This document shows, in pieces, positions 5,977 to 9,699 of a stretch of DNA of 9,699 nucleotides. Position numbers and translations under genes: made by a program. The notes under the pieces were generated by a model. It was not told the origin of the DNA, searched no databases, and saw only the letters and a program-made list of their open reading frames with translations. This DNA is from Chloroflexota bacterium (GTDB lineage: Bacteria; Chloroflexota; Limnocylindria; Limnocylindrales; CSP1-4). Numbering within the stretch: the stretch's first letter is position 1; each line of letters begins with the position of its first letter. The DNA is taken from assembly GCA_025355255.1 (NCBI GenBank), contig JANYAA010000181.1, positions 1-9,699 of the forward strand, in the 5' to 3' direction.

Positions 5977-8276
5977 GCGGTGGGCTCCAGCGATTGCAGG
6001 TAGGCGGAAACGGCATCCGCAACATCGGCGGGCGCCGTGATGGGCGACGTGTGGGTGAGGCCTTCGAGGGTAGCGCGGCGTGCGCCCGGAACGCGCAACG
6101 CCAGGGCTTCGGCGATGGGCAGGTAGAACCAGTCGCTTGCGCCGCCCGTGAGGATCAGAGAAGGCGCGATGATGCGGGCGAGGCCTTCGGGGTCAAGCCC
6201 CGTGAGTCCGGCATCCGCGAGGGCGCCGTCGCCTTCCGCTTCCAGGAACGCGCGGGAGCGCGGCGGCAGCCGGTCCCACGCCTCGTCGCCGGCAACGGCG
6301 CGCAGGAACGTCTCGGCTGAAGCCGGGGCGCCACCGGTGCGATAGGCGGTGGCCACGTCCGTCGCCAGCTGGTGGAACTGCGCGCGGATCTCCGGCCCGC
6401 CAACGAGCCCGTACGGCGGCTCGTAGGCCACAACCGCGCTGGCGCGATCCGGGTGGCGGGCCGCGATCTCCAGCGCCAGACCGCCGCCGAAGCTCACGCC
6501 GACGAGGGCCGCGCTGCCGATGCCGCGGGCGTCCAGATAGGCGATGGCGTCAGCGACGTGCTGGGCGACATCGAGCGGTTGGGGGTTGGCGAGGCGTGAC
6601 GACCCGCTGCCGCGCCGATCGAGGGCGTGGACCGTGGCATCAAGCCGAACCGCCAGCATCCGCGCGAAGCGGTCCAGCTGCGCCGCGGTGGACAGCGTGC
6701 CGTGGAGCAGGACGATCTGGCGCGGGCCGTCACCGCTGAGGCGCCAGCCGATTGCGTCACCGCCGGGCCGCACGAGTTCGCCCGCACGACCGCCCGTGAG
6801 CAGCGCGCGAAGCGCCTCGCGGCGGAGCTTGCTGCCTGCAGTCCTGGGCAGCGCGTCCAGCCGGGCGAAGGAGATCGGGACCTTGAACCCCGCCAAGCGG
6901 GCGCGGACGTGGACGGCAAGCTCTTCGTCGCCGGGGTCTTGGGCGCCCTCACGCAGGACGATTGCGGCGACCGGCACCTGCCCCAGCGTCTCGTCAGCTT
7001 GGCCAACCACCGCGGCATCAGCAACGGCTGGGTGCTCGGTGAGGGCCGCCTCCACCTCGCACGGGTCGATGTTCTCGCCGCCGCGGACAATGCGGTCGGT
7101 ACGGCGGTCCACCACGACCAGGCGCCCCGCCGCGTCAAGGCGGCCGAGGTCCCCGGTGCGGACCGGCTCGCCAAGCTGGCGCGGCGGCTCGTCGAGGTAG
7201 CCGGCAAAGGCCGACGGGCTCCGCACAACGATCTCCCCCACGCCGTCCGCATCGGGCTCGTCGATAGAGAGCTCGAAGCCCGGCAGCGGGGACCCGGCGG
7301 AGTACGGCGCTGCGGCAGTCTCGGCAGTAGGCAGGGCGGTGACGCCGGAGCCGCATTCCGACAGGCCGTACGTGGGGACGACGGGCCAGCCGGCGGCGGT
7401 GGCACGCAGGACGAGGGCGGGCGGGACGACGCCGCCGCCGAGGGGCACGGCGCGCAGCGTCTGCGGCGGCGGGGCATCGCCAGCCGCGTCCAGGAGCCTG
7501 ACCAGCTGCGCCGGGACCAGCGACACGTGGCTCAGCGCGGGCGCGCCGGGTGCAGGGTCGCGCAGCGCCGCGAGCAGCGCGCCCGCGTCTGCGGCCGGGA
7601 GGATCCGGACCGGGACGCGCTGAAGGATCGCTCGCCATATGGCGCCCAGACCCGCGACATGGGCGATGCCGAGCGGCAGCGCCCAGCCGGTCGCCGGGGG
7701 CAGGACCGCCATCCACGCACCGGCGCTGGCGGCGAGGGCCGCGCCCGACAGCACAACGCCCTTCGGCCGCCCCGTGGTGCCAGACGTCAGGACGATGACT
7801 GCAGGCAGCGCGAGATCGCGAGTGGGACGCGCGGCAACGCGGACGCCCGTGGCGGGGATGGCGGTGAGGCGGATCCATGGGCGCGAGGGCTGATCGTCGG
7901 AATCGGCTGCGGTGCGGACAGGATCCGCTCGAGACCCGTCGTTGAGGACCAGCGCCGGTCGGACGACATCGAGCGCCGTGGCCAGCTCCCGCGATGTGAG
8001 CCCAGCGGGGATGGGCGCTGCCTTGGCGCCGGCGCGCAGGATGCCGATCAGCGCGGCCACGGCATCCGCTGTGGTGGCGCCGACAAGCGCAACCCGCGGG
8101 TGCTCAGTCGGTGCAACACCGTCCAGCGCGGCACGGACCGCCACGGCAATCGCGGCGGAGCGGCGCTCCAAGTCCGCCCAGGTGAGCACCGTGGTGTCAT
8201 CGATGATCGCCGGCGCATCGGGCGCCGCAGCAGCGTGGCGCAGCACAAGGTCGTCCACAAGCCAGGTGATGCTCAC
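5973..8276 (-). CDS. menE: Fused o-succinylbenzoate-CoA ligase (MenE) and alpha/beta hydrolase (MenH-like)
   Basis: This 767-residue protein joins two enzymes. Residues 1 to about 495 are an adenylate-forming ligase, expected to turn o-succinylbenzoate into its CoA thioester. Its motifs are P-loop TSGTTGRPKG (164-173), YGLSE (303-307), RTGD (373-376), DRIVRGGENIDP (394-405) and the catalytic lysine K483 in GSKLRRE. Residues about 505-767 are an alpha/beta hydrolase with HG (525-526), nucleophile elbow GVSFGG (S595), acid D715 in GGASDWF and H742 in LTHTSP. In context this half may be MenH (SHCHC synthase). However, DRRGSGSS and VAYEPPYG resemble general hydrolases, and a thioesterase role for DHNA-CoA is an alternative. 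The GTG at 8276 is chosen over an upstream-open frame because it overlaps the menC stop (GTGA) and follows a strong GAGGTGG. The codon frame is unbroken across the join, so the fusion looks real. Confidence 0.9.
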   Translation of the reverse strand: MSITWLVDDLVLRHAAAAPDAPAIIDDTTVLTWADLERRSAAIAVAVRAALDGVAPTEHPRVALVGATTADAVAALIGILRAGAKAAPIPAGLTSRELATALDVVRPALVLNDGSRADPVRTAADSDDQPSRPWIRLTAIPATGVRVAARPTRDLALPAVIVLTSGTTGRPKGVVLSGAALAASAGAWMAVLPPATGWALPLGIAHVAGLGAIWRAILQRVPVRILPAADAGALLAALRDPAPGAPALSHVSLVPAQLVRLLDAAGDAPPPQTLRAVPLGGGVVPPALVLRATAAGWPVVPTYGLSECGSGVTALPTAETAAAPYSAGSPLPGFELSIDEPDADGVGEIVVRSPSAFAGYLDEPPRQLGEPVRTGDLGRLDAAGRLVVVDRRTDRIVRGGENIDPCEVEAALTEHPAVADAAVVGQADETLGQVPVAAIVLREGAQDPGDEELAVHVRARLAGFKVPISFARLDALPRTAGSKLRREALRALLTGGRAGELVRPGGDAIGWRLSGDGPRQIVLLHGTLSTAAQLDRFARMLAVRLDATVHALDRRGSGSSRLANPQPLDVAQHVADAIAYLDARGIGSAALVGVSFGGGLALEIAARHPDRASAVVAYEPPYGLVGGPEIRAQFHQLATDVATAYRTGGAPASAETFLRAVAGDEAWDRLPPRSRAFLEAEGDGALADAGLTGLDPEGLARIIAPSLILTGGASDWFYLPIAEALALRVPGARRATLEGLTHTSPITAPADVADAVSAYLQSLEPTA

Positions 8277-9259
8277 GGCGCCACCTCGTACCGCGCCACG
8301 GCGGCCTCGTCCAGCGTCACGCCCAGTCCCCCGCTCCCGGGTCCGCCCGGCACGCGCATTCGTCCGCGGTCCACCGCCAGCGGCTCCACCAGGAGGTCGT
8401 CCACCAGCAGGTCGGCCGTCGCGAGGCCGTGGTCCCGCTCGGCGGCGGGCCAGCCCGGGACATCGGGGAGGAGCGCGGCGCACCGCAGACCCAGCGCCAG
8501 CCCCACGCCGGTCTCGAAGAGCGAGCTGATCACCACCGGCACCCCGTGCTCGGTGGCCAGTCGCGCAATCTCCGCAACAACCGCAGGACCGCCGACGCGC
8601 GCGGGCTTCACCACCAGGACATCGGCCGCGCCGGCCTCGAGAAGCAAGCGCGCATCGGCCAAGGAGGTGACGCCCTCGTCAGCAGCAAGCAGCGTGGCAA
8701 CGCGCCGGCGAAGCTCCGCCGCATCGTCAAGCGCCGCGGGCGCCATCGGCTGCTCCACGTACTGGAGTTCGTACGGCGCAAGCGACTCCAGCCGCGCTGA
8801 TGCCTCGTCCAACGTCCATGTGCCGTTGGCGTCCAGCCGCAGGGCAATCCCCTCGCCTACCGCGTCACGCACGGAGGCCACGCGTATCGCCAGTTCGCCA
8901 ACCGTCTCGCGCGCACCCGCCTTGAGCTTGAGGGTCCGGTATCCGGCGGCGACGGCCATGCGCGCCACCTGCGCCGTGGACACCGGGTCCAGCCCCGGCA
9001 GCGTGGCGTTCACGCCAACGCCGATGCCCTCGCGACAATGCGCAACCAGAGGCGCGGAGGCAAGGTCAAGCTCCGCCGCCTCAACGGCTGCGGCCAGCGC
9101 AGCGTCGTCCGGCGCGACCGCCTCGCCAACGCCCACGCGCCCGTCGGCACCGCGCAGCACGACGATCCAGGACTCGCGCGCCGACCAGTCGCCGGCAGCA
9201 GTGGCAAACGGCGACCGAAACGGGACACGGACGTGGCGCAGAGTGACGTTGGGGGCCAC
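8273..9259 (-). CDS. menC: o-Succinylbenzoate synthase
   Basis: This 328-residue member of the enolase superfamily dehydrates SHCHC to o-succinylbenzoate in menaquinone synthesis. The start is taken as the GTG at 9259, 2 bases after the menA stop, because the product then begins like family members (VTLRHVRVPFRSPFATAAG). The frame is open further upstream, but only as an overlap of menA. The N-terminal capping part holds GVGEAVAPDD (44-52) and the OSBS-like VNATLPGLDP (83-92). In the barrel the acid/base lysines are K111 and K113 (TLKLKAG), the metal ligands D143 (LRLDANGTW), E169 (YVEQP) and D194 (AADEG), and the second catalytic lysine K218 (VVKPARVGG). All key residues are present. The length is slightly short but normal for this branch. 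It overlaps the next gene by 4 bases. Related N-succinylamino acid racemases share the fold, but the men context favours OSBS. Confidence 0.93.
   Translation of the reverse strand: MAPNVTLRHVRVPFRSPFATAAGDWSARESWIVVLRGADGRVGVGEAVAPDDAALAAAVEAAELDLASAPLVAHCREGIGVGVNATLPGLDPVSTAQVARMAVAAGYRTLKLKAGARETVGELAIRVASVRDAVGEGIALRLDANGTWTLDEASARLESLAPYELQYVEQPMAPAALDDAAELRRRVATLLAADEGVTSLADARLLLEAGAADVLVVKPARVGGPAVVAEIARLATEHGVPVVISSLFETGVGLALGLRCAALLPDVPGWPAAERDHGLATADLLVDDLLVEPLAVDRGRMRVPGGPGSGGLGVTLDEAAVARYEVAP
8281..8287 (-). promoter_or_regulatory. Ribosome binding site deciding the menE-fusion start
   Basis: The minus strand reads GAGGTGG from 8287 to 8281, inside the last codons of menC. It sits 4 bases (5 from GAGGTG) before the GTG at 8276. 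It is the best Shine-Dalgarno match among the gene starts I examined and supports this start over any of the far-upstream in-frame candidates, which would run antisense-like through menC. Confidence 0.7.
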
Positions 9260-9261
9260 CG

Positions 9262-9699
9262 TCAGCGCCAGACCAGCGGCCAGCCGGCGACCACAAGGCC
9301 AAGTGCAAACAGCAGCCCGTGCGAGAGCGACAGCCGTGCGGTCCCCTTGAGCACGAGGTTGAGCTCGCGCGGCTCGCCAAACTTGTGGACCTTGCGCAAC
9401 AGCGGCCACGCAAGCGGCACTGTGAGTAACGGCAACAGGAACGCGAGACCCTGCCAGACGTACGGGTGCCCGGTCAGGGACGACGCCATCAGCAGCCCGC
9501 CCGCCATCCAGTCAGCCGCTAGCGCCACGGGAACGCCATACGCCACCAGCAGCAGCATCCCGTACTCGCGCTGCGTCCACCGCTTGCCGATCACCACGGC
9601 CAGCGTCCGCTTGCCCGCCACGGTGTCCGTGGGGATGTCGCGCAGGTTGTTCACCACGAGGATCGCCGTGATCAGCGCGCCCGGCGGCAGCGTCGCCAC
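9262..9699 (-). CDS. menA: 1,4-Dihydroxy-2-naphthoate polyprenyltransferase (C-terminal half; N-terminus off right edge)
   Basis: These are the last 145 residues of a UbiA-family membrane prenyltransferase, which joins a polyprenyl chain to dihydroxynaphthoate to give demethylmenaquinone. The reading frame runs through the right edge, so the apparent first residue is internal; full-length relatives have about 290 residues. The second Asp-rich motif NNLRDIPTD, followed by TVAGKRTLAVVIG (visible residues 17-38), is diagnostic for MenA as opposed to UbiA or heme O synthase. Hydrophobic helices follow at about 47-70, 83-99 and 122-142. The basic loop LLRKVHKFGEPRELN is cytoplasmic by the positive-inside rule. 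It is the first visible gene of the men operon, ending 2 bases before menC. Confidence 0.94.
   Translation of the reverse strand: MATLPPGALITAILVVNNLRDIPTDTVAGKRTLAVVIGKRWTQREYGMLLLVAYGVPVALAADWMAGGLLMASSLTGHPYVWQGLAFLLPLLTVPLAWPLLRKVHKFGEPRELNLVLKGTARLSLSHGLLFALGLVVAGWPLVWR

Noticed and set aside
6627..9350. A 907-codon open frame on the plus strand
   Set aside because: It is antisense to menE-fusion and menC, whose motifs are complete. Its translation is Arg/Gly/Ala/Ser-rich with no recognisable domain, as expected for the opposite strand of high-GC coding DNA.

Overview
The window is high-GC bacterial DNA, tightly packed, with short gaps, 4-base ATGA/GTGA overlaps and several GTG starts. 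It carries menaquinone genes, an ABC-2 type exporter, a lipoprotein deacetylase and a drug-exporter-like MFS protein. This style fits Chloroflexota (for example soil or freshwater lineages) or, less well, Actinomycetota. The phylum is inference from style only; no marker gene is present.

Left part (1-2266). Reading leftward on the minus strand is an ABC exporter operon: an ATP-binding protein (1196-2179), a first ABC-2 permease (353-1192) and a second permease that starts at 356 and runs off the left edge. Gene joints are 3 bases and a 4-base overlap, so the genes are probably co-transcribed and translationally coupled. An 87-base divergent gap (2180-2266) separates them from a plus-strand lipoprotein of the NodB/CE4 polysaccharide deacetylase family (2267-3394).

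Middle part (3395-5223). A 259-base convergent gap (3395-3653) holds no confident gene. It is followed by a minus-strand MFS exporter (3654-4916). Upstream of that gene lies a 307-base non-coding stretch. It has an extended -10 promoter almost touching the start codon and four copies of a 13-base palindrome, CTCAC-N3-GTGAG. This array is the most striking unexplained structure in the window and looks like a multi-site operator.

Right part (5224-9699). A minus-strand menaquinone operon reads menA (C-terminal half, entering from the right edge), menC, a fused menE/alpha-beta-hydrolase gene, and ubiE/menG. The joints are a 2-base gap, a GTGA overlap and an ATGA overlap. Together these cover o-succinylbenzoate synthesis, its CoA activation, prenylation of dihydroxynaphthoate and the final methylation. 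menF, menD and menB are not in view. The hydrolase half is presumably MenH by context, although its motifs look more like generic alpha/beta hydrolases.
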